The notes below the pieces were generated by a model that was not told the DNA's origin, did not search any database, and was given only the letters and a program-made list of their open reading frames with translations. The translations under genes were made by a program, and so were the position numbers. A DNA stretch of 64,000 bases from Nitzschia sp. DOCU1 (Eukaryota; Bacillariophyta; Bacillariophyceae; Bacillariales; Bacillariaceae). Shown in pieces: positions 1-10,487 of this stretch (its first letter is position 1; every line of letters starts with the position of its first letter). The stretch covers positions 744,001 through 808,000 of the forward strand of contig OX595995.1 of NCBI GenBank assembly GCA_951394045.1, given 5' to 3'.

Positions 1-441
1 ATAATCCTTCTCCTGGTCAAGTTTGCTACTTGCTAGCTACTACAATATGTGATATCTAAGCGGAGGCAGCTATAGTGAATTGTTATGAGGGTAGCTAATC
101 CATAGTTTCGAAACGTGAGCGCCGGCCCAGTCCATAGTTGGATGGGGATTGGCCACAACTACCGGTAGCACATATCCCAACCCTATTATAGTACGTATAT
201 CTGATACATAAAGGGACTTCCACATAGGAGATACCCCGCTTCTCTCTCCGAATGGGAACCTCTCGTGTCTGTCGACGAGAGCGATGCCAAACACGACAAA
301 TGCCAATGCCTTCCCTCTACGGCCTGGTTATTGCGAACCATGGTCATAACCTTTCCTCATCCCAATAGATGATCTAACTAATACAGCCGCTCGAGTAGCA
401 GTGGATCTTTTGGGGCCATTGTCGTTTATCTGCCTGGTGTA
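1..441. other. Intergenic, no gene seen
   Basis: No supported gene. The short open frames here lack recognisable domains and overlap one another on both strands. It probably contains the 5' region of the RING-H2 gene that starts at 442. Confidence 0.5.
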
Positions 442-1455
442 ATGGCGGTGACCACTGGATCCTACCAGAAACTTTGTTCTGTAGATCCACAAATTTCCAA
501 AGATTTTCCTGTTGCCACGAAACACAAGAACCTTCGGGGCGGACCACGCTTTTTGGTAGCGTCTTTTCAGGACGATGAACCCATCGACGACGACAACGAT
601 GCCCAAGGGTATAATTCAATGGACGATACGTCTCCCACTGCTACATTCTACAGATGCGTTTGCCACGAACCGGATTTTCGTGACAATCGAATGACCCATT
701 CCTATTGTCCACTTCATTTTGAGTGTGCCATTCCCTTCGACGCAACCAAGCCCGCCCAGTGCATTGACACTAACCCCTTGGTCGGCACAACACGCATGGC
801 CTGGCCCGTTATGTTGACGTCCACCCTTTGTCTTGTCTTGGTCATGTTTGCTTCGATGCATGGCTTGTCAGTCGTCAAGTATGGCCGCAAATTGTGGCAT
901 CTATGGTGTTGTCGATGCTGTTCTAAAGTCACTCGTGAAGACATTGATCGACTGGAACAAGAAGAAGTGGACGAGTTGCTCCAATTTCATCGTTCGAACC
1001 CACCCCAACAAGTGCCTTGTCGATGTCGTATCGAAAAGTATCAACTATACCAGTACCAGACTACGATTTTGGCAAATGCTACAGTGGGCTAGAGGCGAGA
1101 ATGGAACAACTTGATGGGGACCCCGATTGAGCTCTATCTAGCTACAAAGGCTTACCAGGAAGACACTCCGATTTCAACCGGCGACAGTGAGGGCGTTTCC
1201 ACTTTGATCCCCCCAGATGCAGAAGTAGCAGAAGACGAGGCAGAAGGCGACGAGGCCAAAGATAACATTGAGGACGAAGACAAGATGTGTTCCATTTGCT
1301 TTGCCGAATTCCAAGCCGGCGAACGCCTTGGAGACTTGCCATGTAGTCATGACTTTCATGCCGATTGTCTCAAAGCTTGGATTATCCAAGGCCGACGAAA
1401 CACCTGTCCTCTCTGCTTAGCACCGAATATGGCGCGCCGTTACAAGACCAAGTAA
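442..1455 (+). CDS. Membrane RING-H2 finger protein (putative E3 ubiquitin ligase), two exons
   Basis: Two collinear open frames in the same phase (442-1092 and 1111-1455) are separated only by a TAG at 1090-1092. A short frame-keeping intron is the simplest explanation: donor GTATCG at 1028 to an AG at 1099 gives 72 bp; 1012-1092 (81 bp) is an alternative. The N-terminal half has a Cys-rich stretch (YCPLHFECAIP) followed by one membrane segment (residues about 115-137, MAWPVMLTSTLCLVLVMF). The C-terminal exon holds an acidic linker and a complete RING-H2: CSIC, then LPCSHDFHADCL, then CPLC (C-x-H-x2-H-x2-C core). Proteins of this build are E3 ligases that recruit an E2 at a membrane. If no intron is used, the TAG would make this a broken gene. 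The fold is certain, the junction is not. Confidence 0.75.
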
Positions 1456-2238
1456 TATGTATATACAGGACGTGGAAACAAATGGTACATTTGATGTCTG
1501 AGCAAACCCGACATTGTCGCAACTGAATGGAACATGACACCGTTGTCGCACTTATGGTCTGCTGCTGCTAATAAAAGCAAAGGTCACCATTACACTTGCA
1601 CCCGTACCTCTACTGACTGACTGTAGCTCGAGCAAACAAACCAATGCGTTTTGTACCCTTGCTTCTACTTTCTGATTGTAGCTATTCTACTCGTCAATAA
1701 ACGAGTTAGATGCAGTTTGACGCGTGATGCGCGCAAGATCGCCTTGAAGATACTAGTGGTACCTACCATCCATACATACGTTGTAAAGCATGTTCACAGT
1801 CAGTAGCGGTTGAAGCCGACTCCTACTTTTTGATGTCACTTACGACATATTTATTTAACCATTGAGCGACCACGTCATCGCATTGTGGACACCATCATTT
1901 TTCGCGCACATTACTGAATGTACAGTTGAATTCTACGTACGATGTGCCGTCGTCACTTTTTGGCCAGCCGCCCGCCGCCTGTTCGGGTCGCCAGAAAAGA
2001 CTTTCTTCTTCATCGGGACCTCCCATTCTTGTGTTCCATTTTCATCGGTGGATGTTCCGTTTGGGCCACTCCCATCGAACTTGCGTTCGGTTTAGGTCTT
2101 GCTCTCTTTGGAAATTTCTCATTCTTCTGTTTCCACTATTTTATTCTAATATTATACTATCGGCACTCGAGCATTGTATTGTCACCATCCTCCTCGTCAT
2201 TGACTCTTTCTATCCAACTTTTTCACAAGAAACAAACG
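1456..2238. other. Intergenic / 5' region of the DRTGG gene
   Basis: No supported gene. The frame of the downstream gene stays open back to about 1942, but that part is unlike protein and precedes a plausible targeting sequence, so it is more likely 5' UTR. Confidence 0.45.
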
Positions 2239-3348
2239 ATGACAATCACCATGTCATCCGCCAAAACGAGCATCCGCCATTGGCAAGGACTCATCGCCAT
2301 GAATACACGTCGTCGTCATGTGGGTGGTGGTGGTGCGTCTCGTTGTCTTAGCAGCGTGTCTCCGAAATTCATATCGCCCTTTACACAATCACGGCGTTTA
2401 CAATCCATGGTCGCTTCCAGAGAAGAAGAAGAGTATTCGTCCGATGAAGAATGCTCGGCCAATAATACTTCCCCCATTTACGTGGCAGCCACAAGACAAC
2501 ACGTGGGTAAAACATCCACATCTCTGGCATTGTTAAGTGGACTTCAAAAGCGTTTTGAGCGAGTCGGCTTTATGAAGCCGGTAGGTCAGCAATCGCTCCG
2601 CGTCCAAAACTCGGCGGGCGAGTGGATCAATGTCGATAAAGACGCTGTCTTAGTCAAGGCACACTTTGGATTGGATCATTTGCATTTTGAACACACGTCG
2701 CCCGTCTTGATTCCTAAAGGATATACTCGTGACTATTTGGATGGAAAGATTCGATTGGAACATCAAGAAGAATTAGTGCAAGCGGCCTATCGGGCCATTC
2801 GATCTACTTCGGATGTGGTCTTGTGCGAAGGAACGGGGCATTGTGCAGTGGGAAGCATTGTTCATGCCTCCAATGCCCAAGTCGCCAGTTGGCTTGATGC
2901 CAAAATGGTACTGGTCGCCAATGGTGGACTGGGAAATACCTTTGATGAACTCGAGTTAAATAAAGTTCTTTGCGATAAAGAAGGCGTGGAAGTGGCCGGT
3001 GTCATTGTCAACAAAGTCCAGCCGGACAAATTGGAGCAGACACAAGAGTACATTCAAAAAGCACTCGATTTACATTGGGGCAATGTGCCCTTGTTGGGAT
3101 GTGTTCCCGATCGGCCCTTTTTGGGATGTCCTGCTCTGAGTGATTTGGAAGGACTCTTTGGCACAACGTTGATTACAGGATCTCAGCACCGACTGCGGCA
3201 TTATCAAGTGCAAGATTTGAACTTGGTGGCAACCTCACGACAAGTCTTTTTGAATACACTCAAAAACAATCCGTCGCGTACGCTCTATGTCAGTCATGCC
3301 TCGCGTACCGACATTTTGTTGGGCTTTTTGCAAGATCATCCGACACTC

Positions 3349-3384
<36 letters not shown>

Positions 3385-3708
3385 AATAACAATACGGTAG
3401 ATTCGACGACCGATGCTCATCAAGCGGCACTCATTGTGACGGGAACCGACGAATATCCATTGAGTGATCAAGTCCTAGAGTGGATTCATCAAATGTCCGA
3501 CGATGAGGCAGCGGCGGCTCCACCGGTCATTTGTGCTCCTCATCCCACCAACAAGGTCATGGATATGATTCATCGACACACACCCAAACTCAACAAGGAA
3601 GATGCGCATCGAGCCAACAAGGCTATTGAACATTATGAGCCCTATATTGATTTTGATTTGTTATTGGCGCGAGCGGGATATGGCATTAAAGAAGCACGAG
3701 CCGTATAA
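2239..3708 (+). CDS. P-loop BioD-like / DRTGG-domain protein (phosphotransacetylase N-terminal-domain type)
   Basis: 489 aa from the ATG at 2239. Upstream in-frame codons exist, but this start gives a basic, Ser/Arg-rich N-terminus (RRRHVGGGGASRCLSS) that resembles a mitochondrial presequence. Residues about 80-95 carry a P-loop (ATRQHVGKTSTS) of the dethiobiotin-synthetase/CobQ class. The following 250 residues match the AAA_26 domain found at the N-terminus of bacterial-type phosphotransacetylases. A DRTGG domain follows (RHYQVQDLNLVATSRQVFL, LYVSHASRTDILLGFL, ALIVTG). It is interrupted by about 15 Asn codons encoded by an AAC/AAT microsatellite. There is no acetyl/phosphate transferase catalytic domain, so the protein is a stand-alone regulatory-type module and its reaction cannot be named. 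The family call is strong, the function open. Confidence 0.8.
3349..3394 (+). repeat. (AAC)n microsatellite inside a coding region
   Basis: AAC repeated about 11 times, then AAT/AAC, encoding a poly-Asn run inside the DRTGG domain of the gene at 2239-3708. Length is probably variable between alleles. Confidence 0.9.
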
Positions 3709-4099
3709 AGCGGTGGTGTCTTTTTTTCTTTTTTCAGATTCAAGAAGGGACCGACACACTGTCAACTACTTTTATTGGAATGATAAATGCACATAGAGCA
3801 CATTTTGAGTTGTTTCTTGTTTGTGAAACTAGTGCTAGCAATATGGAAAATGCCGGGATGGTTTTGGACATGGAGGATCGACTCGCATATCGGTGGTAGG
3901 TATGAGTGTAATAGCCTGTCTCGGTATCGATGGGGGAAATTTCAATCGCAATTGTGCATACGGTACGCATGAAGTACGTATTAGTATTCTCCCGAATAAT
4001 ATAGAATGCAAAACGGTGTGGATCATCATGCCGGCTATTGGGAGTTTCAACAATCAAACGCTACTAGTCTATTAACGTTTTTAGCTTAGCTTGTTGTTG
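3709..4099. other. Intergenic between convergent genes
   Basis: 391 bp between the stops of two convergent genes. Presumably both 3' UTRs. No gene or repeat seen. Confidence 0.5.
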
Positions 4100-5464
4100 T
4101 TAATTCATTCCCGACATTCGGCCAAACCCCGCTCGACCATATCCATCGGCTCCTTCCGGCTGCTGGTGTTGTTCTATTCTCTTTTTTTCCTTGTCCCGCC
4201 ATTGAGCAATCAAGTACGCTAACAAGGCCAACTCTTGAATTCGTTCTCTCGCCAACGGCTTGTCGGCACAACCTAGTTCCGCAAAACCTTGAACTTGGAC
4301 AAAGCCTACTGCCAATAAGAGTCCTTTGAGTGGCGAATTCCAAATAGGACCAAATTTGGGGCTGCTGATTCGCAATTGACGATACTTGGTAGTTTCGGGA
4401 GCATTGATAATATTGGTCAAATATTTTTGAATCAAGTCCATGGTAGGATCCTTCCAGGGCCAAGAGACTCGAGACATGTGTATCAATGTCCACGTAACAC
4501 CTAAAAGAGGTGTGGTAAAATACGTTTCGGCGGGAAAGGGCAAAATGGTGTCTTGTACACCACAATAATGGGGAGAATTGGACTTGGCAGGATCAATGGA
4601 AAATTGGTGTAGACCGGTATCAGGATCATCCGGATTGACCGTAGGAGCTTCTGGTAAAGTAGGAATGACACGATAGGGAACATAATATAGATAAGGAGTA
4701 GGACAATCTTGAGCATCAAGTCCTTCAAAGACCCATGGATGATCAATCCACGTTGTTTGAACCCAGGCATGATTCGGTTTCAACGTTCCCTTGAGAATGT
4801 GTTTGCCCTTGTAATCGACCCAATATACTTGAATGATTGTATTGGTTTGATTAGTAACGTGAAGATTGACGGCGACCTTGCCTCGAGATGAGTGCGGAAT
4901 GTAGGGTGGTACGACTTGGACACCGTCGTGACGACCCAGGGTGTAAATTCGATAGAGACTGGCTTCCACTTCGTACCATTCGCAAAAGCCTTGCATTCCA
5001 GGATGGTGATTTGTCTTGGCAGTAATGGGAGGCGGAGCCGTTGGAGCACTGGAACTGGATGATGCCGCCGATTGAGATCGCGCCGTCGTCCTGGCTGCCG
5101 CCGATGCAGATTTGTTCGAAGCTTTTTTCGGGGGGATCGCTCTGGACTCTTTTTTGACACTGGAAGTTGTTCTCGTATCAAGCTTTTCACTGGAGTCGTC
5201 ATTGGAACCTGTTTCGATTGGATACTTCTCGTCGTTTACCTGTTGGGCGAGTCGATCTGAGAGTGGACGAGGTTCCGTTTTCTCCATGGGCTCATAGGTC
5301 ATGACCGGTGCTGCTGCTAATGACGGTGACGCTCGATATTCAGGCGGCTCATTCCATCGCTTCCAGAGATCCAAAGCAAACATGATCAAGAGTGCCACGA
5401 ATATTCGCTCGAATAACTTTTCAGTATCCAAGGAGGAAAACAATTTAAAGAAGTTTTGGGCCAT
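4100..5464 (-). CDS. Membrane protein with VHL beta domain and PUB domain
   Basis: 454 aa from the first ATG at 5464; the frame is open a further 27 codons upstream without an ATG. One N-terminal hydrophobic segment (residues about 17-34, FVALLIMFALDLW) is followed by a Ser/Ala/Lys-rich linker to about residue 150. Residues about 193-248 match the beta domain of the von Hippel-Lindau tumour suppressor (VYWVDYKGKHILKGTLKP, then TTWIDHPWVF). The positions corresponding to human Trp88, His115 and Trp117 of the hydroxyproline pocket are kept; the Tyr98 position appears changed. Residues about 340-400 match a PUB/PUG domain (YLTNIINAPETTKYRQLRIS, then LLLAVGF), which in PNGase and UBXD1 binds the C-terminus of p97/CDC48. 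No elongin-binding alpha domain (VHL box) is evident. Inference: a membrane-anchored adaptor linking a ligand read by the VHL fold to CDC48. Confidence 0.82.
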   Translation of the reverse strand: MAQNFFKLFSSLDTEKLFERIFVALLIMFALDLWKRWNEPPEYRASPSLAAAPVMTYEPMEKTEPRPLSDRLAQQVNDEKYPIETGSNDDSSEKLDTRTTSSVKKESRAIPPKKASNKSASAAARTTARSQSAASSSSSAPTAPPPITAKTNHHPGMQGFCEWYEVEASLYRIYTLGRHDGVQVVPPYIPHSSRGKVAVNLHVTNQTNTIIQVYWVDYKGKHILKGTLKPNHAWVQTTWIDHPWVFEGLDAQDCPTPYLYYVPYRVIPTLPEAPTVNPDDPDTGLHQFSIDPAKSNSPHYCGVQDTILPFPAETYFTTPLLGVTWTLIHMSRVSWPWKDPTMDLIQKYLTNIINAPETTKYRQLRISSPKFGPIWNSPLKGLLLAVGFVQVQGFAELGCADKPLARERIQELALLAYLIAQWRDKEKKRIEQHQQPEGADGYGRAGFGRMSGMN

Positions 5465-6324
5465 TTTTGTCCAAGTCACACGCAACAATGCGACAGCGAA
5501 ATTCAGAGGCAAAAATAATCGTCGTTCGACGGGAACAGCAATCAATCTCGAGGAGCTTTTTCTTGCGGCGACAGCGAGGTGATGTAGAGTAATAGCAACC
5601 TATTGTGCCTTGTGTGCTGTCCTGTGCCAAAGGGCGACAATCACAATGGAAAACCAAGAGTGGGAGATGCAGTCACGATCGTCTCTCATCTCGTCGCCGC
5701 CGCCGATCGTTCGAATGGGTCGTCTGTCGTGCTCGCGCGCGTGCCACAGCCGCAAGTTGGACCGATTCGCACCGAACATTTGCGAACAAGAATGATCCAG
5801 AGTAAAGTAGAGTAGCGCTACTAGAGTAGAGCTAGGTTGAGTTGGCGCCTCTTGCCAGTAGCAAAAGAAAGAAATCAACCAGTAGCATTGGCTTCGATGA
5901 CTCCTACACTTGGACGGAACAAGGAGGCTCCTTCACATATGGCGGGTGCTTTCCTGGCCGCATTCGATATTACTAGCAATGTCTGCCTGCGCCATGAGGC
6001 TGAGACTGCCACAAAGAAGTAGGCAAAAGAAAACAATGTCATGATCTTGGAAACTCATAGTGAATCAAACACCACCATTTGAAACCAAGACCTTTTCATC
6101 CCACCCCCGCTTGGGGGGACTACCACTATTACGCTGCAATAGTAGGGATCGGATCGTACTATTATTCGCTGTTTCACAGGTTATAGGGATTAATGTATGT
6201 TTTTTCGTGTTTTTGTTCGTTCTTCAATAAGGTATTCGTCCAACAGGAACCAGGTCAATGAATGAAAAGAGAGGCTACAACATGAAACTCCATCATGAGC
6301 ATCACCAGGAGCGAGTAGAAGCCT
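5465..6324. other. Intergenic between two minus-strand genes
   Basis: No supported gene. Several overlapping 60-90 aa frames at 5600-5880 on both strands have no domain and look like chance. The right end holds the 3' UTR of the small secreted-protein gene. Confidence 0.5.
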
Positions 6325-6789
6325 TTAATTGCAGTCAGTCCACCCGATTTTGAAATCGCTGTACGAGCTGAGATAGGTGCCTGGGTTATTAGAATCTTCA
6401 GCTTCCTTTACTTTGAGCATGAACTCTGCCTTCGGTCCATCCAAGACATCCAATGTGGTCGCATAAATGTGGAGCTTAAACTTGTCCCCATTGACTTGGT
6501 CGTTGGTGAAGTCAAGGGCACAGTCTTCAGCAGCCGATTGTGTGAACTGTGATCCTGCCACCAACTTGATTCCATCCTCCGTGACTGAGCACTTGGAGAA
6601 AACGTCTTTTGGGTTACCACCGCCACCGCCAAGACGTCGTCGGCGATCAGTTTTTGCAGTGAAATCGCACTCAACCTTGTAGAGACTTGTTCCGCACTGC
6701 TTGATATCTGAAACCGATCCTTTTATGTCCTCTGCTCCTCCTGCATATACAATACTGAGGAGGGCAAGGTAGAGCCAGAGCTTCATCAT
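6325..6789 (-). CDS. Small secreted Cys-containing protein, unknown function
   Basis: 154 aa. Two adjacent ATGs (6789 and 6786) precede a clear signal peptide (MKLWLYLALLSIVYAGG). The mature part has five Cys (CGTS, ECDF, KCSV, DCALD, DCN), a basic/Gly stretch at residues about 48-58 (DRRRRLGGGGG) that may be a proprotein cleavage site, and no recognisable domain. It is probably secreted or vacuolar. Small secreted proteins of this style are common in diatom genomes; no function is proposed. Confidence 0.65.
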   Translation of the reverse strand: MMKLWLYLALLSIVYAGGAEDIKGSVSDIKQCGTSLYKVECDFTAKTDRRRRLGGGGGNPKDVFSKCSVTEDGIKLVAGSQFTQSAAEDCALDFTNDQVNGDKFKLHIYATTLDVLDGPKAEFMLKVKEAEDSNNPGTYLSSYSDFKIGWTDCN

Positions 6790-7856
6790 GGTGTTTTCTT
6801 AGGGATTGGGGGTCGTGTGACTTTTTGATCTTGGGGTAGGTTGTTAAATTTGCTGCAAATTTTTTATGAGTCTGGCAACATCAGCATCAAATGCTTGCAA
6901 ACAGCCTGTTGCTGTCGATGTTTGACTTCTCTTTGACATTAATGAAAAAAGAGTTCTCATACCCAAGCGCCACGGAAAACATCGCGGTGTTATTAATACC
7001 CATGCAGTCGTTTGAGAAGGTTGTTCTTCTGTGTCGTTCGACGAAGGGATGTTACTGTAGTGGCCACAGCAGCGAAACGATGTGGCCCACCGAAAACAAC
7101 TCTGCACGACTGACTCTCTACTAGTGCAAATAGTAGCGGCTGCTACTAGTAGGATCGGGTTCTCTTATTATGAGGCTCAAACGCTCAAATAAAAATTGTG
7201 ACGCCGTCGGATGGCCTCTTCTGGTTTCGCCTTTTTCGCCAAATTCACGACTCACATGCCTCCTTCTCATTTCATCATTTATACTTCTCAATGAAAACGA
7301 ACGACACACCGTCTCATTCATTGAGAATCCATCAACAATTACTACTTGTTCATTCGTGACAACGAATCATTCGTGATTCTTGAGGCTGTGACAATAGGCC
7401 TACCAGGTATGTGAGTTTAGCGGTGGTTCTCATTTCCCTGCTTTACCCCAATGGATGGAAGTTCGGCGTCATCCTCTATCAGCACGTTTGCTCATTCGGA
7501 AGCAACGGGTGGACAGGTAGTATTCGTGCTGTTACGATGTCTTCTCTACGGCTATAGCTATGCCATTGAGAGATAAAGTAATGCTGCTGCACGTTCCCGA
7601 ACTTCGGCCATCATGGTCAAAATCAGACACGATGTGTTCATGATCAATGATGAATGACTCTGACTCGAGTGATCGAGGTCAGCGTGCACACGTCACGTGT
7701 CTGTCTGTCGCCCTTCGCGCGTGCCCGTCTCATCGCGATCTTTATTGGCGGCGGGTGCCGCTTCCTCTCTTCGTCCTCGTTGGAGGAGTTGCCTATTGCA
7801 CAATCTGCGGCTTTGCCTATTCGACGCAACCCTTTTCAGGGAAGAAAGCCCGGGAA
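6790..7856. other. Intergenic, divergent promoter region
   Basis: About 1.07 kb between a minus-strand gene and the plus-strand AIG2-like gene, presumably containing both promoters. The frame of the downstream gene is open back to 7647, but so are the other two frames there, so this is not taken as coding. Confidence 0.45.
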
Positions 7857-8348
7857 ATGATAATGAAGGCTCCGATCTTTGTCTACGGTACACTTTGTAG
7901 CCCTCAAGTTGTGGAAATCCTCTTGGGACGCAGTCTCGGGGGCATCCTGATGCCGAAAGCCCGACTCCAAGGATATGCGCGGTACCCAGTCCGCAACTAC
8001 GTTTTTCCGGGTACCATTCCAACGCCAGAGCAACCCAACAGCATAGTCGATGGGTTCTTGTTGGAAAATTTGACCGACCGGGAGCGCAAGTTGCTGGATT
8101 TTTTCGAAGGCGACGAATACGACCGGGAGATTGTGCAGGTGTTGCTTGGCGACAGCCAGAAAGAAGACGCCACTGTACCAGCACAAGTCTACATCTGGAA
8201 GGCACATTTGATTAAGGAACTGGAGTTAGATCGAATGTGGTCGTATGAAAGTTTTCTCAAGGACCATCTGGAGTGGTACCTGGAAAATACAGTCCGTCCC
8301 TGTCGCAAAGAAATGGAACTGTTAGGCATGACGAAGGAGGAGGAGTGA
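7857..8348 (+). CDS. AIG2-like gamma-glutamylcyclotransferase-fold protein
   Basis: 163 aa from the ATG at 7857 (MIMKAPIFVYGTL), which gives the usual 160-175 aa length of plant AIG2 proteins. Family features are the N-terminal FVYGTL loop that binds the gamma-glutamyl group, the RYPV motif, IVDGFLLENL and LDFFEGDEYDRE, in which the Glu of FEGDEY is the expected catalytic acid. Members cyclise gamma-glutamyl amines or peptides to 5-oxoproline; the substrate cannot be read from sequence. The frame continues upstream to an ATG at 7647 with a hydrophobic stretch (VPLPLFVLVGGVAYCTICG), so a longer membrane-anchored or targeted form is possible. Confidence 0.82.
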   Translation: MIMKAPIFVYGTLCSPQVVEILLGRSLGGILMPKARLQGYARYPVRNYVFPGTIPTPEQPNSIVDGFLLENLTDRERKLLDFFEGDEYDREIVQVLLGDSQKEDATVPAQVYIWKAHLIKELELDRMWSYESFLKDHLEWYLENTVRPCRKEMELLGMTKEEE

Positions 8349-9276
8349 TGAAGATAGCCTCGGCATTTCCTCGGGACTTTGGGACGTTTTACTGGCGAGG
8401 ATTCGTTTCAGGCCTTGCTATGCGTCGGATGATATGCGCCTCCAGCCATTGTGAGGATGCAAATGAATACCAGTAGGAGTCCTCCCCATCACCCCCGCGA
8501 TTTCGGCGACCTTCACCTGGGCAACAGAGGATGAAATCAGACTAGAACCGCAAGGCTTTGGCGGTGGGTCCTATCGGTTTCGTCGATGGATGCCGAAACC
8601 TCCACGACGACGATGACAACGAGCCAGGCTGCATTTCAGCTCTGTCACTCATTCTGTTGGCAGGTGAATGCACAGCAATTCCTGCTGCGATAGAGCGGCC
8701 GACGATATCTGCGAGCTTGGTAGAAACGGATCACCCTGTATGCTAGAATAAGGCGTGACAAGAACAAAGAGATGAAGGCGAACTCGTATCCAGCTGGCGT
8801 CGAAAGGGCCATTCGGCATTTCGATTTCGCGCACGAATGGTGCTTTTGGCACCTGCATTGACACTACTAGCTCACCGTAACAACTGCTAGCATAGACAAA
8901 CTCAATTCTTTGGGTGGCCACGTATACTTTGATTCAGAGCCGACATGGACCTATGGCAGGTAGAACCGGCGAAGGGCAAAATGGAATCACAACGAAACGT
9001 GGGAAACTGGAGTAGTTCTCACAAGTCTCTCATGACTAAAAAGTTGGAATACAAACAAATAAACTTGTTCAACTATTCTATAATGCATCGATTGCCAGAA
9101 CGTACACGTGTGCGATTTCTTAACGCCCAGCAACAACAACAGCAACAACCATTGTACTCCAGCTGACCAGAACATTTGAATGATTCTCGTCCACACTAGC
9201 GCCCTGGACTTGTTATCGACTAAAGCTCCAACGAACCAATGTATCAACACATCCCCGAGCCGTTTTTACTCCACTC
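8349..9276. other. Intergenic between convergent genes
   Basis: About 930 bp with no supported gene. It contains a short CAG/CAA-type simple repeat near 9129-9150. Presumed 3' UTRs at both ends. Confidence 0.5.
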
Positions 9277-9779
9277 TTACAATGCAATGGCAACAAACCC
9301 AGCCGCAATGGCGAAAAGAATCATTGACGGTGCAAACAAAGCGGAGGACGATTCGTCCGCCGGGGCAACTGGAGCAGCGGTTGGTGGATCAGCAGCGGGA
9401 GCAAGATAAGCGTATTCGGAGGGCGGGCATTTGGCACCTCCTGCCGAATATGTAGAGGTCCAATCGATTGACCAGTACTGTCCGGTAATCTGTATCATAT
9501 ACAAAAGATGAGTATGTTGGAGAACCCCAGTTTTCGCCCAAAAGCCCTGATGAAAAGACTCACCTTGCAACGCCCATTGATAATATTCACAACACATCCT
9601 CCTCCTTGTGTAACATTCAAAGAGCAGCAATCACCTTCAAACCTGGAGGCCTCAATGACCGTATCGCAATTGGTAGCAATTTCGTCGGCAAGTTCAAAGT
9701 TCTCCACCCTGACATCCTGACTCCTGGAGACAGCTACCAAGGTGGACAAGATCAGCAAGAGCTTGAGCGGCGAGAACAT
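9277..9779 (-). CDS. Secreted Cys-rich protein with C-terminal GPI-type tail, two exons
   Basis: Exon 1 is 9779-9564 and exon 2 is 9489-9277; the intron 9563-9490 (74 bp) has donor GTGAGT and acceptor ACAG and joins in phase 0, giving 142 aa. The start at 9779 gives a good signal peptide (MFSPLKLLLILSTLVAVSRS). The mature protein has six Cys (ATNC, GDCCS, GGGC, NGRC, GAKC) followed by a Pro/Ala linker and a terminal hydrophobic stretch (MILFAIAAGFVAIAL) with no basic residues after it, which fits a GPI-attachment signal. Without splicing, exon 1 runs into an unrelated tail, which supports the junction. The function is unknown; a cell-surface or frustule-associated role is only an inference. 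Confidence 0.75.
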
Positions 9780-10487
9780 TATTGTTGTAAACTTTAAGAG
9801 AGAGTTATTCAATCAACTATATAATTGCTCCGGTAAAGAGACTTTTTGGAATTGCAATGGAGGTGTCCATCCGAGAGCAGCAGTCCGTAACGCACCGCCG
9901 CCATGGCGATCTTGCCAAAAAGGAGAGAGATCTCGTATCGTGCACACATCCCATCATCTTCCGCATGGGGTCGTTTGTGACCATAACGTCAGCGTTAAAT
10001 TTCTGCCGCGCGTGTCGGCCAGTTGTCAACGACTCGCACGATCCCATTTTTCAAAAAGGGAAAGTGGCGAAGACGACTTTTAAATTCCATCACCATCATG
10101 ACCCCCTCCGAACGGTTGCCGCATTTGTATTTTAACATTATCATAGAGTGAGTCAGGCTATGCCAAGTTCCGTCACCCAACAAATAACAGCGATTCAGCA
10201 ATGATAGGATGCGACTTTCTATACGGAAGAACGGCTCCATATTCGGTAAAGCAAAATACCACCCCGTCGAGACCCCACGGCCAGGAAGAGACGAGCGTCT
10301 GCAGTGGCCTCGTCGTCCGCGACGCTTCGAGCATTTTGTGTAAAATGGTTGTAGGCGCAACCCTACAGAATCTCGTTGTTCACTCAAAATGAAGCATCCA
10401 TGGAACTCTGGTGGATTGTAATGACGGGGGGTCGTTAGTAGTCCTTCAATCTCCAACGAAAGCATTGCTGTTTCTTCCAGAACTACG
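9780..10487. other. Intergenic, no gene seen
   Basis: About 700 bp between the surface-protein gene and the glycosyltransferase relic. A minus frame over 9995-10465 has no domain and is not accepted. This may be the decayed 5' part of the relic, but no clear similarity was seen. Confidence 0.4.
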
